NCBI GenBank assembly: GCA_963708625.1
Contig: CAVPSV010000005.1
Coordinates: 310,001 to 374,000, forward strand
DNA length: 64,000 nt
Source of the DNA: DASXIF01 sp036498145
GTDB taxonomy: Bacteria > Actinomycetota > Actinomycetes > Mycobacteriales > Jatrophihabitantaceae
Reading direction: 5' to 3'
Shown one piece after another: positions 9,179 to 17,594 of the stretch. Position 1 is the stretch's first letter. Each line of letters opens with the position of its first letter. The notes beneath the pieces were generated by a model. The model worked only from the letters and a program-made list of their open reading frames with translations. It had not been told where the DNA came from and made no database searches. The translations under genes and the position numbers were made by a program.

Positions 9179-9484
9179 TCAGACGTCCAACACGTTTCTG
9201 GCCCGGTCCACGTCGCCGTGAAACACCAGTACATCCATGGCCCCGTCACGGCGGCGGGACATCGACGAGCGGATGCCGGCGTCGCCGAGCGCGGCGCGGC
9301 GGCGCATCGCCTCCTCGCGCGGCAACGCCGCGGCGATCACCGCGAGCAGCCCGAGTTCGGTGGACTGCGCGGCATCAACGGGTCGCCCATTGGTGATCCG
9401 GGGACGTCGAAACACCCAGCGCATGATGAGGAAGAGCACGCCGAGCGCAACCAGCGCGGTGAGCTCGACGGTGACGTCGCCCAT
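9179..9484 (-). CDS. Small single-pass membrane protein of unknown function
   Basis: From the ATG at 9484 the product has 101 residues: a membrane helix at about 6-22 (ELTALVALGVLFLIMRWVF) followed by a cytosolic, Arg-rich domain with AAQSTELGLLAVIAAALPRE and a compact C-terminal strand-helix MDVLVFHGDVDRARNVLDV. An upstream extension of the frame lacks membrane character and has no ribosome site, so I prefer the shorter form. The family is not recognised. Divergent from meaA. Confidence 0.65.
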   Translation of the reverse strand: MGDVTVELTALVALGVLFLIMRWVFRRPRITNGRPVDAAQSTELGLLAVIAAALPREEAMRRRAALGDAGIRSSMSRRRDGAMDVLVFHGDVDRARNVLDV

Positions 9485-9567
9485 GCGTTCATCATGCGCG
9501 CACCGCTGCGATCGCGGGCCTCGGGGACGGTGCGGACTGCGGAATGGGCCACACGGCACCCCAGATA

Positions 9568-9583
9568 GCTACCCACTGGTAAC
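9568..9583 (+). promoter_or_regulatory. Putative operator of meaA (shared motif, site 1)
   Basis: GCTACCCACTGGTAAC, an imperfect palindrome with half-sites GYTACC and GGTAAC. It ends ten bases before a TAGACT -10 hexamer (9594-9599) and so covers the -35 region of the presumed meaA promoter. Related sites lie upstream of ccr (21153-21168), icmA (31299-31314) and an enoyl-CoA hydratase gene (25520-25535). Confidence 0.5.
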
Positions 9584-9639
9584 CGGCAGGAAATAGACTC
9601 GGCAGCAGTGCGGGAGCTATCCCGTGCGGGGAGGTCCCA

Positions 9640-11652
9640 GTGCCGTTTCCAACCGACTCACAACGCGACAAGCCGTGGTTGATGCGGACCTACGCCGGGC
9701 ACTCATCGGCGGCGGAGTCCAACGCGCTGTACCGGCGCAACCTGGCCAAGGGCCAGACGGGGTTGTCCGTCGCGTTCGACCTGCCCACCCAGACCGGATA
9801 CGACCCCGACGCCGAGCTGGCACGCGGCGAGGTCGGCAAGGTGGGCGTGCCGATCTCGCACGTCGGCGACCTGCGCACCCTGTTCGACGGCATTCCGCTG
9901 GACAAGATGAACACCTCGATGACGATCAACGCGCCGGCGATGTACCTGCTGGCCCTCTACCTCACCGTCGCCGACGAACATGCGCAAGCGGCCGGTCTGG
10001 ACCCGATCGAAGCGCGCGCGCAGCTCGCCGGCACCACCCAGAACGACATCATCAAGGAATACCTCTCGCGCGGCACCTACGTCTTCCCGCCGGCACCGTC
10101 ACTGCGCCTGATCACGGACATGATCGCGTACACGGTGACCAACGTGCCGAAGTGGAACCCGATCAACGTCTGCAGCTATCACTTGCAGGAAGCCGGCGCC
10201 ACGCCGGTGCAGGAGGTCGCCTTCGCACTCTGCACCGCGATCGCCGTGCTCGATGCGGTACGCGATTCCGGCCAGGTGCCGCCCGAGCGCTTCGGTGACG
10301 TGGTGGCGCGCATTTCGTTCTTCGTCAACGCGGGCGTGCGCTTCGTCGAGGAGATGTGCAAGCTGCGCGCGTTCGGCGAGCTGTGGGACGAGATCACGCT
10401 CGAGCGGTACGGCGTGCAGGATGAGCGGCACCGGCGCTTCCGATACGGCGTGCAGGTCAACTCACTCGGGCTCACCGAGGCACAGCCGGAGAACAACGTC
10501 TACCGCATCCTGCTGGAGATGCTGGCCGTGACGATGTCGCGCGACGCGCGGGCGCGCGCGGTGCAACTGCCGGCGTGGAACGAGGCATTGGGGCTGCCGC
10601 GGGCCTGGGACCAGCAATGGTCGTTGCGCATGCAGCAGGTGCTTGCCTACGAGTCGGATCTACTCGAGTACGACGACCTGTTCGCGGGCTCGGCTGTCGT
10701 GGCGGCCAAGGTCGCTGACATCAAGGACGGCGCGCGCGCCGAGATCGACCGGGTGCTGGCGATGGGCGGCGCGGTGGCGGCGGTCGAATCCGGCTACCTG
10801 AAGTCGCAGCTGGTGTCCTCGCTCGCGCTGCGCCGCCGGCGCATCGAATCGGGCGAGGACGTGGTTGTCGGCGTCAACGCATTCACCTCCTCCGAGCCGA
10901 ACCCGCTCGTCGGTGGCGCGGACGGTGGCATCCTCACCGTCGATGTCGCGGTCGAACAGTCCGCGATCGAGGCGATTCGGGCTTGGCGGTCCGAGCGCGA
11001 CGCGGCTGCAGTCGATGCGGCGCTCACCGCGCTGCGCGACGGCGCCAAGACCGATGCGAACCTGATGGAACCGTCGCTGGAGTGCGCCCGGGTTGGTGTG
11101 ACGGTCGGGGAATGGTCCGGCGTGCTGCGCGAGGTATTCGGCGAGTACCGGCCACCTACCGGGGTGGCCGGCGCCAGCGGTGGTGGGCATGATGCTGGGC
11201 TGAGCGTGGTGCGCGAGCGCGTGCGGTCCCTCGGTGAGCGGCTCGGCCGGCCGGCCAAGCTGCTCGTCGGCAAGCCGGGCCTGGACGGCCATTCCAACGG
11301 CGCCGAGCAGATCGCGGTCCGCGCGCGGGATGCGGGCTTCGAGGTCGTCTACTCCGGCATTCGCCTCACCCCGGCCCAGATCGTGGCCGCGGCGGTCGAG
11401 GAAGACGTCGATGTGGTCGGCCTGTCCGTGCTGTCCGGCTCGCATCTGTCGGTGGTGCCGGAGGTGCTGCGTGGGTTGCGTGAAGCCGGCCTGGACGACG
11501 TGCCCGTGGTCGTCGGCGGGATCATTCCCGACGTCGACGCGCAGACGCTGCGCGAGGCCGGCGTGGCCCGGGTGTTCACGCCGAAGGACTTCGAGATATC
11601 GGCCGTGCTCGGACAGATCGTCGACGCGGTCGAGGCAGCACGCAACCAGTAA
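9640..11652 (+). CDS. meaA: Ethylmalonyl-CoA mutase (MeaA/Ecm)
   Basis: This adenosylcobalamin enzyme rearranges (2R)-ethylmalonyl-CoA to methylsuccinyl-CoA in the ethylmalonyl-CoA pathway. The 670-residue polypeptide combines the acyl-CoA mutase barrel (about 1-510; it opens PWLMRTYAGHSSAAESNALY, which matches MeaA/Ecm better than methylmalonyl- or isobutyryl-CoA mutase) with a C-terminal B12 domain. The lower axial ligand motif DGHSNG lies at 549-554, with His551. GGGGAGG at 9628-9634 precedes the GTG start. With Ccr, epimerase and MeaB in the same window, this function is well supported. The assignment rests on my memory of Streptomyces MeaA. Confidence 0.92.
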   Translation: MPFPTDSQRDKPWLMRTYAGHSSAAESNALYRRNLAKGQTGLSVAFDLPTQTGYDPDAELARGEVGKVGVPISHVGDLRTLFDGIPLDKMNTSMTINAPAMYLLALYLTVADEHAQAAGLDPIEARAQLAGTTQNDIIKEYLSRGTYVFPPAPSLRLITDMIAYTVTNVPKWNPINVCSYHLQEAGATPVQEVAFALCTAIAVLDAVRDSGQVPPERFGDVVARISFFVNAGVRFVEEMCKLRAFGELWDEITLERYGVQDERHRRFRYGVQVNSLGLTEAQPENNVYRILLEMLAVTMSRDARARAVQLPAWNEALGLPRAWDQQWSLRMQQVLAYESDLLEYDDLFAGSAVVAAKVADIKDGARAEIDRVLAMGGAVAAVESGYLKSQLVSSLALRRRRIESGEDVVVGVNAFTSSEPNPLVGGADGGILTVDVAVEQSAIEAIRAWRSERDAAAVDAALTALRDGAKTDANLMEPSLECARVGVTVGEWSGVLREVFGEYRPPTGVAGASGGGHDAGLSVVRERVRSLGERLGRPAKLLVGKPGLDGHSNGAEQIAVRARDAGFEVVYSGIRLTPAQIVAAAVEEDVDVVGLSVLSGSHLSVVPEVLRGLREAGLDDVPVVVGGIIPDVDAQTLREAGVARVFTPKDFEISAVLGQIVDAVEAARNQ

Positions 11653-11655
11653 GCG

Positions 11656-12486
11656 TCAGGGGTTGAACAGGTCGGGGTCAGGGCCGGTCCGGACATCCTG
11701 ATTCAGCTCGGTGATCGAGTGCATGTCGTCGTCGGCGAGTTCGAAGTCGAACACGTCGAAGTTCTCGGCTATCCGTGCTGGCGTCACCGATTTCGGGATG
11801 ACCACGTTGCCCAGCTGCAGGTGCCAGCGGATGACGATCTGCGCCGGTGTGCGCCCGTACTTCTCCGCCAGCATCACCACTGCCGGCTCGCGTAACAGCG
11901 CTCCACCCTTGGCCAGCGGCGACCACGCCTCGGTAACGATGTGCCGCTCGGCGTCGAACGCGCGCAGCTGCGCCTGCGTCAGGTACGGATGCAGTTCGAT
12001 CTGGTTCACCGCCGGGACCACGCCGGTCTCGTCGATGATGCGCTGTAGGTGCGTCTGCTGGAAGTTCGAGACGCCGATTGCGCGCGCCCGGCCGTCACGG
12101 TGCAGCTCGATGAGGGCCTGCCAGGTCTGCACGTAGTGGCCCTGCGCCGGCAACGGCCAGTGGATCAGGTAGAGATCGACGTAGTCCGTGCCGAGGCGCT
12201 CGAGGCTCAGCTCGAATGCGCGCAGCGCGGGGTCGTGCCCGTGCGCGTCGTTGTTGAGCTTCGTTGTCACGAAGATCTCCGAGCGGGGCAGCCCGGACGC
12301 GGCGATCGCCCGGCCCACGCCCTCCTCGTTGCGGTACATCGCCGCCGTGTCGATGTGCCGGTAACCCACCTGCAGCGCCTCGATGACGACGTCCGCGGTC
12401 TGCGTGGGCGGTACCTGGAACACACCGAAGCCCAGCTGCGGGATGGACGTCCCGCTGTTGAGTCTGATTCTCGGCTGGTCCGCCAT
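11656..12486 (-). CDS. Aldo/keto reductase
   Basis: This is an NADPH-dependent carbonyl reductase of the AKR superfamily, 276 residues. The catalytic tetrad is complete: Asp46, Tyr51 (HIDTAAMYRNE), Lys76 (FVTTKLN) and His109 (LYLIHWP). The C-terminal cofactor site shows VVIPKSVTPARIAENFDVF. The substrate is not predictable; the sequence resembles the AKR5 (2,5-diketo-gluconate reductase-like) group. The ATG at 12486 is preceded by GAGAGGAG. Its stop lies only three bases from that of meaA. Confidence 0.92.
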   Translation of the reverse strand: MADQPRIRLNSGTSIPQLGFGVFQVPPTQTADVVIEALQVGYRHIDTAAMYRNEEGVGRAIAASGLPRSEIFVTTKLNNDAHGHDPALRAFELSLERLGTDYVDLYLIHWPLPAQGHYVQTWQALIELHRDGRARAIGVSNFQQTHLQRIIDETGVVPAVNQIELHPYLTQAQLRAFDAERHIVTEAWSPLAKGGALLREPAVVMLAEKYGRTPAQIVIRWHLQLGNVVIPKSVTPARIAENFDVFDFELADDDMHSITELNQDVRTGPDPDLFNP

Positions 12487-12561
12487 GCGGCGACTCCTCT
12501 CGGGTACGCGTTGGTCCGCTGCGACGATTCTTCCCGTCGCGGTGTCATCCCTCCCGCCGGA

Positions 12562-12567
12562 TACCCT
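12562..12567 (+). promoter_or_regulatory. Leaderless promoter -10 of nucS
   Basis: TACCCT followed by six bases and the GTG of nucS at 12574; this spacing decides the start. Confidence 0.5.
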
Positions 12568-12573
12568 GCACGG

Positions 12574-13296
12574 GTGCGTTTGGTCATCGCGCGGTGCAGC
12601 GTCGACTACATCGGCAGGCTGACCGCCCATCTGCCGCTGGCCTCCCGGTTGCTGATGGTCAAGGCCGACGGATCCGTGCTGGTGCACTCCGACGGGGGCT
12701 CGTACAAGCCGCTGAACTGGATGAGCCCGCCTTGCCGGCTGGTCGAGGCCGAGGGTGTGTGGACGGTCACCAACAAGGCGGGCGAGCAACTCGTCATCAC
12801 CATCGAGGAGATCGAGCACGATTCTGCGCATGAACTCGGCGTCGATCCGGGCCTGGTCAAGGACGGCGTCGAGGCCCATCTGCAACGTCTGCTCGCCGAA
12901 CAGATTCAGACCTTGGGCGAGGGGTACCGACTGGTGCGCCGTGAATACCCGACCCCGATCGGGCCGGTGGACATCATGGCCCGAGACCCGAGCGGGGTGT
13001 CCGTTGCCGTCGAGATCAAGCGCGGCGGCGGGACCGACGGCGCAGCTTCACCTGCGACGAAACACGTCGCCATCGAGGTGAAGCGACGGGCGACGATCGA
13101 CGCTGTCGAGCAGTTGACGCGGTACCTGGAGTTGCTCAACCGGGACCCGCTCCTTGCCCCGGTCGCCGGAATCTTGGCGGCCCAGCAGATTGCGCCCCAG
13201 GCCCGCACCCTCGCCGAGGATCGCGGTATCCGTTGCGTGATCCTCGACTACGACGCGCTGCGCGGCATCGACAACGTGGACGACCGACTGTTCTAG
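12574..13296 (+). CDS. nucS: Mismatch-specific endonuclease NucS/EndoMS with an active-site insertion
   Basis: NucS cuts both strands at mismatches and is the actinobacterial replacement for MutS/MutL. The protein (240 residues) starts VRLVIARCSVDYIGRLTAHL and carries the N-terminal DNA-binding domain (KPLNWMSPPCRLVE) and the nuclease core. Catalytic Asp133 (GPVDIMARD), Glu147 and Lys149 (VAVEIKR) are present. About 21 residues later the same signature appears again (VAIEVKRR, Glu168 and Lys170) before the usual VEQLTRYLELLNRDPLLAPV. NucS proteins as I remember them have only one EIKRR here, so the segment 151-171 looks like an insertion or imperfect duplication. Confidence 0.93.
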   Translation: MRLVIARCSVDYIGRLTAHLPLASRLLMVKADGSVLVHSDGGSYKPLNWMSPPCRLVEAEGVWTVTNKAGEQLVITIEEIEHDSAHELGVDPGLVKDGVEAHLQRLLAEQIQTLGEGYRLVRREYPTPIGPVDIMARDPSGVSVAVEIKRGGGTDGAASPATKHVAIEVKRRATIDAVEQLTRYLELLNRDPLLAPVAGILAAQQIAPQARTLAEDRGIRCVILDYDALRGIDNVDDRLF

Positions 13297-13370
13297 GCAG
13301 GCGGCTCGCGGTTGTCCACAGCCATGCCGGGTCGGTAGCGGGACCTCGACGCACGGCCTACGGTTGCCAC

Positions 13371-13841
13371 GTGGTCAGTGATCCCCAGCTCGAGCTGCGC
13401 GTGTCGCGGCTCGAGAACGACACCCACTCGATCTACGACCTGATCGCAGACATCAGGTCCACCCAGCAGGAGCACTCCCAGCGCCTCGCCAAGCTCGAGA
13501 CGACTGTCGCCGTCGGATTCGACGGTGTGGCCGTCGGATTCGACGGTGTGGCCGTCGGATTCGACGGTGTTGACGCCCGATTCGACGGTGTGGCCGTCGG
13601 ATTCGACGGTGTTGACGCCCGATTCGACGGTGTGGCCGGCGGGTTCGACGGTGTTGACGCCCGATTCGACGGTGTGGCTGGCCGGTTCGACGGTGTGGCC
13701 GGCCGGTTCGACGGTGTTGACGCCCGATTCGACGGTGTTGACGCCCGATTCGACCAGTTGGAATCGACGACCAACGCCCGATTCGACAGCATCGAAACGA
13801 CGTTGGCCGAGGTCGTGCGCCGCCTTCCCGAACCCTCCTGA
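13371..13841 (+). CDS. Heptad-repeat coiled-coil protein
   Basis: The 156-residue protein starts at GTG 13371 and has a charged N-terminal coil (LELRVSRLENDTHSIYDLI and STQQEHSQRLAKLETT). Eleven perfect-length heptads of the form FDGVxxx follow (FDGVAVG, FDGVDAR, FDGVAGR), then two diverged ones (FDQLEST, FDSIETT) and a short tail. The period of seven with Phe and Val at a/d-like spacing predicts an extended coiled coil or trimeric stalk. No signal peptide or membrane segment is visible. Function is unknown; similar FDxVD-type repeats occur in hypothetical proteins of several actinobacteria. Confidence 0.7.
   Translation: MVSDPQLELRVSRLENDTHSIYDLIADIRSTQQEHSQRLAKLETTVAVGFDGVAVGFDGVAVGFDGVDARFDGVAVGFDGVDARFDGVAGGFDGVDARFDGVAGRFDGVAGRFDGVDARFDGVDARFDQLESTTNARFDSIETTLAEVVRRLPEPS
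13518..13748 (+). repeat. 21-bp tandem repeat array inside the heptad protein
   Basis: Eleven consecutive 21-bp units, each beginning TTCGACGGTGT, with alternating ends GACGCCCGA, GCCGTCGGA and GCCGGCCGG. All units are a multiple of three, so the array can change copy number without breaking the frame. The strong repeat also opens long false reading frames on the other strand. Confidence 0.95.
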
Positions 13842-13965
13842 TCTCCCCACCACCAGTGCCGGCGGTTGTTCTGCGCGGCTCCGTCCCGCCGCCTGCTCCG
13901 GCCACGGTGCCCGGTCCGGGGCCGGACCACTGCTGATCTTGGCCGCAACGACGTACGGTGTCGCC

Positions 13966-15519
13966 ATGACCACGACTGACCAGCCAGTCACATCCGCCGG
14001 CTCCGTCGGCGGTGGGGGAGCCAGCTTCGACTCGCTGAACCCGGCCACCGGTGCGGTGGTGGCCAGCTTCGCGGTATGCACCGGCCGAGGAGGTCCGCGC
14101 GGCGGTGCAACGGGCACGGCCGGCGGCGGCGTGGTGGCATGAGCTCGGCTTCGACGGACGCAAGCGCCGGTTGCGTGCCTGGCGCTGCGTCATCGCGTCG
14201 CGGATCGACGAGTTCGCCGAGCTGATCCACCGCGAGAACGGCAAGCCGATCTTCGACGCGGTCGGCGAGATCTCCATCGCCGTCGAACACCTGGACTGGG
14301 CAGCCGGCGCGGCAGCCAAGACGCTCGGGCGGCGCCGGGTGGGCTCGGGGCTGCTCGCGATGAATCACGCCGCAAGCATCGAGTACCTGCCCTACGGCGT
14401 CGTCGGCGTGATCGGGCCGTGGAACTACCCGGTGCACACGCCGATGGGCTCGATCTCCTACGCGCTGGCCGCGGGCAACGCGGTGGTGTTCAAGCCGAGC
14501 GAGTTCACCCCGGCGATCGGCGCCTGGCTGGTGGACACGTTCGCCGAGGTGGTGCCGGAGCAGCCGGTGCTCAGCCTGGTGACCGGTTTCGGCGCGACCG
14601 GCAACGCGCTGTGCCGGGCCGGGGTCGACAAGCTCGCGTTCACCGGCTCGACCGCCACCGGCAAGAAGGTGATGGCCGCCTGCGCCGACCTGCTCACCCC
14701 GGTCGTGATCGAGTGCGGCGGCAAGGACGCGCTGATCGTCGCCACCGACGCTGATCTCGACGCCGCCGCCGAGGCCACGGTGTGGGGCGGGCTGTCCAAC
14801 GCCGGCCAGACCTGTGCCGGCGTCGAGCGGGTCTACGCGGTGGCGGCGGTCTACGACGAGTTCGTGGCCAAGGTCGTCGCCCGGGCGCAGCGGGTGCGCG
14901 GCGGGCCGGAGGACGCGGCGGACTACGGGCCGATCACGATGCCCGGCCAGCTCGACGTGATCCGCCGCACACATCGCCGACGCCCTCGCCAGCGGTGGCG
15001 CGCGCCGTGGTCGGCGGCGCAGACTCGGTGCAGCCGCCGTTCGTGCAGCCGGTGGTGCTCGTCGACGTGCCCGAGTCATCCGCCGCCGTGCGCGAGGAGA
15101 CGTTCGGCCCGACTATCACGGTGGCGAAGGTCCGCGACGAGGACGAGGCGGTCGCGCGTGCCAACGACAGCCGCTACGGCCTCGGTGCGGCGGTGTTCAG
15201 CTCGGCGCACGGTCGCGAGATCGCCGAGCAGCTGTCGGCGGGCTGCGTGAGCATCAACTCGGCGATCTCGTTCGCGATGGTGCCGGAACTGCCCTTCGGC
15301 GGGGTACGTGACTCCGGCTTCGGCCGCATCCACGGCGAGGACGGCCTGCGCGAGTTCGCGTGGCCGCGCAGCGTGACGATGGTCCGCTTCCCGGCGCCGC
15401 TGAACGTCACCACGTTCGACCGTCCCAAGAACGCCCGCAAGAGCCTCACCCGGCTGGTCCGGGCCCGCTGGGGTCACCCCGGTCTGCGCTTGTGGCGCCG
15501 GGCCGGTGGGCGCCGCTGA
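13966..15519 (+). CDS. NAD(P)-dependent aldehyde dehydrogenase (two frameshifts)
   Basis: It oxidises an aldehyde to the acid. About 517 residues once frames are joined. The cofactor segment is GVIGPWNYPVHTPMG, the general base Glu lies in VIECGGKDALIV and the catalytic Cys in NAGQTCAGVERVY; the end is PELPFGGVRDSGFGR. Frames change near 14075 (N-terminal, before EEVRAAVQRARPAAAWW) and near 14965 (before ADALASGGARAVVGG). The C-terminal extension after SVTMVRFPAP is basic (KNARKSLTRLVRARW), as in membrane-associated or succinate-semialdehyde-type relatives. Substrate unknown. Confidence 0.9.
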
Positions 15520-15648
15520 CGCGGCGCCAACTAAGGTTCGCCCGAGCCGCTTCGCCGCCGTGCAGGCCCGGCGACAGCAGTGCACAGCGGGGGAGACAAC
15601 TGATCACACCCGGCCCAGTGGGCACAGTGGGGCATAGAGGGGCACTAG

Positions 15649-17424
15649 ATGGCACGGGAATTCCAGCAAGTCGGCGTGGTCGGTCTCGGCACGATGGGCG
15701 CAGGCATCGCCGAGGTGTTCGCCCGTAACGGGCTGAGCGTCGTCGGCGTCGAGATCGACTACGAGGCCGCGCAGCGGGGCCGAGCGCACGTCGAGAACTC
15801 CACCGCGCGAGCGGTGAGCGGCGGCAAGCTGACCGTCGATCAACAAAACGCCCTGTTGGACCGGATCAGCTACGCGCACAGCCTCGACGCGCTGGCCGAC
15901 GTCGACCTGGTGGTAGAGGCGGTGCCGGAGCACCTGGATCTGAAGACGCAGATCTTCGCCAAGCTGGACACGATCTGTCGTCCGGACACGATCCTGGCCA
16001 CGAACACGTCCTCGCTGTCGGTCACCGAGATCGCGGTGGCCACCGGCCGGCCCGGCAAGGTCGTCGGCATGCACTTCTTCAACCCCGCGCCGGTGATGAA
16101 GCTGGTCGAGGTGGTGCGCACCGTCGTCTCCGAGCCGGACGTGGTCGACGACGTCGAGGCATTGGTGCAGAAGTTGGGCAAGTCCGATGTGACGATCGGC
16201 GACCGCGCCGGCTTCATCGCCAACGCGCTGCTGTTCGGGTACCTGAACCACGCCGTGTCGCTGTACGAGTCGCACTACGCGAGCCGCGAGGACATCGACG
16301 CGGCGATGAAGCTGGGCTGCGGCCTGCCGATGGGCCCGCTCGCGCTGCTGGACCTGATCGGCCTGGACACCGCTTACGAGATCCTCGAGTCGATGTACGA
16401 GCAGGGCCGCGATCGTCTGCACGCGCCACGCCCGATCTTCAAGCAGATGATCACCGCCGGCCTGCTCGGCCGCAAGACCGGCCGCGGCTTCTACACCTAC
16501 GGCAGCGAGGGCACCCCGGACGTGGTCGCGGACACGGCGACGCCGTCCGCCGATGCGACGCCGGCCGGCGCGCGGGAGGTCTCCCGCGTCGGTGTGGTCG
16601 GTTCGGGGACGATGGCCACCGGCATTGTCGAGGTGTTCGCGAAGGCAGGCTTCGAGGTCGTGTTCGTGGCGCGTAGCGAGGACAAGAGCGCTGCTGTCGT
16701 CTCCGCGATCACGCGCTCGCTGGACAAGGCGGTGCAACGCGGCAAGCTCACCGAGGCCAACCGCGACGCGACGCTCGCCCGGATCACCGGGTCGACGAAG
16801 CTCGATGACCTGGCCGGCGTGCAGTTGGTGGTCGAGGCCGTGGTGGAGGACCTGCGGGTCAAGCAGGCGCTGTTCTCCAACCTGGACGACATTTGCGCGC
16901 CGGGCACGGTGCTCGCGACGACCACCTCCAGCCTGCCGGTGATCGAGTGCGCGACCGCGACGCGGCGCCCGGCCGACGTCATCGGCATGCATTTCTTCAA
17001 CCCGGCCGCGATCATGCGGCTGGTCGAGGTGGTCACCACGGTCGCCACCGCGGCCGACGTGGAGGCGACGGTTCTCGACATCACCCGGAAGATCGGCAAA
17101 CACCCGGTGCGGTGCGGCGACCGGGCCGGGTTCATCGTGAACGCCCTGCTGTTCCCGTATCTCAACGATGCGATCCGGATGCTGGAGGGGCACTACGCGG
17201 TCGCCGAGGACATCGATCTGGCGATGAAGGTGGGCTGTGGGTACCCGATGGGCCCGTTCGAGCTGCTCGACGTGGTGGGGCTGGACGTCTCGCTCGCGAT
17301 CGAGCGTGAGCTCTACCTGGAGTTCCGCGAGCCCGGCTTCGCCCCCGCGCCGCTGCTGGAGCACCTGGTGACTGCCGGCCGGCTCGGCCGCAAGACCGGA
17401 AAGGGCTTCCGCGATTACTCGTAA
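15649..17424 (+). CDS. Double-length 3-hydroxyacyl-CoA dehydrogenase
   Basis: The 591-residue protein contains two complete 3-hydroxybutyryl-CoA dehydrogenase units in tandem. Unit 1 (about 1-285) has GLGTMG at the NAD site, the catalytic His in GMHFFNPAPVMKLVE and the C-terminal LGRKTGRGFYTY. After a linker rich in Ala, Asp and Thr, unit 2 (about 305-591) repeats GSGTMATG, GMHFFNPAAIMRLVE and LGRKTGKGFRDY. Both catalytic His-Glu pairs appear intact. It would interconvert acetoacetyl-CoA and 3-hydroxybutyryl-CoA, feeding crotonyl-CoA to Ccr. A Streptomyces relative (about SCO5385) is remembered at the same place in the order. Confidence 0.92.
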   Translation: MAREFQQVGVVGLGTMGAGIAEVFARNGLSVVGVEIDYEAAQRGRAHVENSTARAVSGGKLTVDQQNALLDRISYAHSLDALADVDLVVEAVPEHLDLKTQIFAKLDTICRPDTILATNTSSLSVTEIAVATGRPGKVVGMHFFNPAPVMKLVEVVRTVVSEPDVVDDVEALVQKLGKSDVTIGDRAGFIANALLFGYLNHAVSLYESHYASREDIDAAMKLGCGLPMGPLALLDLIGLDTAYEILESMYEQGRDRLHAPRPIFKQMITAGLLGRKTGRGFYTYGSEGTPDVVADTATPSADATPAGAREVSRVGVVGSGTMATGIVEVFAKAGFEVVFVARSEDKSAAVVSAITRSLDKAVQRGKLTEANRDATLARITGSTKLDDLAGVQLVVEAVVEDLRVKQALFSNLDDICAPGTVLATTTSSLPVIECATATRRPADVIGMHFFNPAAIMRLVEVVTTVATAADVEATVLDITRKIGKHPVRCGDRAGFIVNALLFPYLNDAIRMLEGHYAVAEDIDLAMKVGCGYPMGPFELLDVVGLDVSLAIERELYLEFREPGFAPAPLLEHLVTAGRLGRKTGKGFRDYS

Positions 17425-17557
17425 TCACAACATTGATCGAGCAGACGTCCTCAGTAATCGCGGACATGGGCAGAGCCGCGATTACTCGTAATCACAACAT
17501 TGATCGAGCAGACGTCCTCAGTAATCGCGGACATGGGCAGAGCCGCGATTACTCGTA
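17409..17557. repeat. 67-bp tandem duplication containing a hairpin
   Basis: A 67-bp unit occurs at 17410-17476 and 17477-17543, followed by a partial third copy (17544-17557). Each unit has arms CCGCGATTACT and AGTAATCGCGG (17409-17419/17453-17463 and 17476-17486/17520-17530), plus a small inner palindrome GATTAC-TC-GTAATC. The first copy includes the last codons and stop of the dehydrogenase gene, so gene end and terminator-like hairpin were duplicated together. Confidence 0.9.
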
Positions 17558-17582
17558 GATGAAAGGGGTCGGCGAAGCTGCC

Positions 17583-17588
17583 TACCCT
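17583..17588 (+). promoter_or_regulatory. Leaderless promoter -10 of the zinc-site protein gene
   Basis: TACCCT, six bases, then GTG at 17595. The alternative ATG at 17559 lies inside the duplicated repeat end and is less likely. Confidence 0.45.
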
Positions 17589-17594
17589 GGAGGG

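Noticed and set aside
7689..9640. Cobalamin riboswitch before B12-related genes
   Set aside because: No B12-box-like element (such as GCCACTG in a suitable hairpin context) was found upstream of the adenosyltransferase, meaA, ccr or icmA; several of these genes appear to be leaderless.
13518..13748. CRISPR array
   Set aside because: Units are contiguous 21-bp coding repeats without unique spacers and no cas gene is near.
13293..14319. Long minus-strand open frames with VESGVNT or RRIGRQH repeats
   Set aside because: They are the complement of the 21-bp repeat array that codes the heptad protein on the plus strand; any frame through the array stays open. They also run into the aldehyde dehydrogenase gene.
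15604..17364. 586-residue minus-strand open frame
   Set aside because: Mirror of the double hydroxyacyl-CoA dehydrogenase gene; its internal repeats simply reflect the two homologous halves.
17409..17557. Integration site of a mobile element
   Set aside because: No integrase, transposase or tRNA end is nearby; the duplication alone does not show integration.
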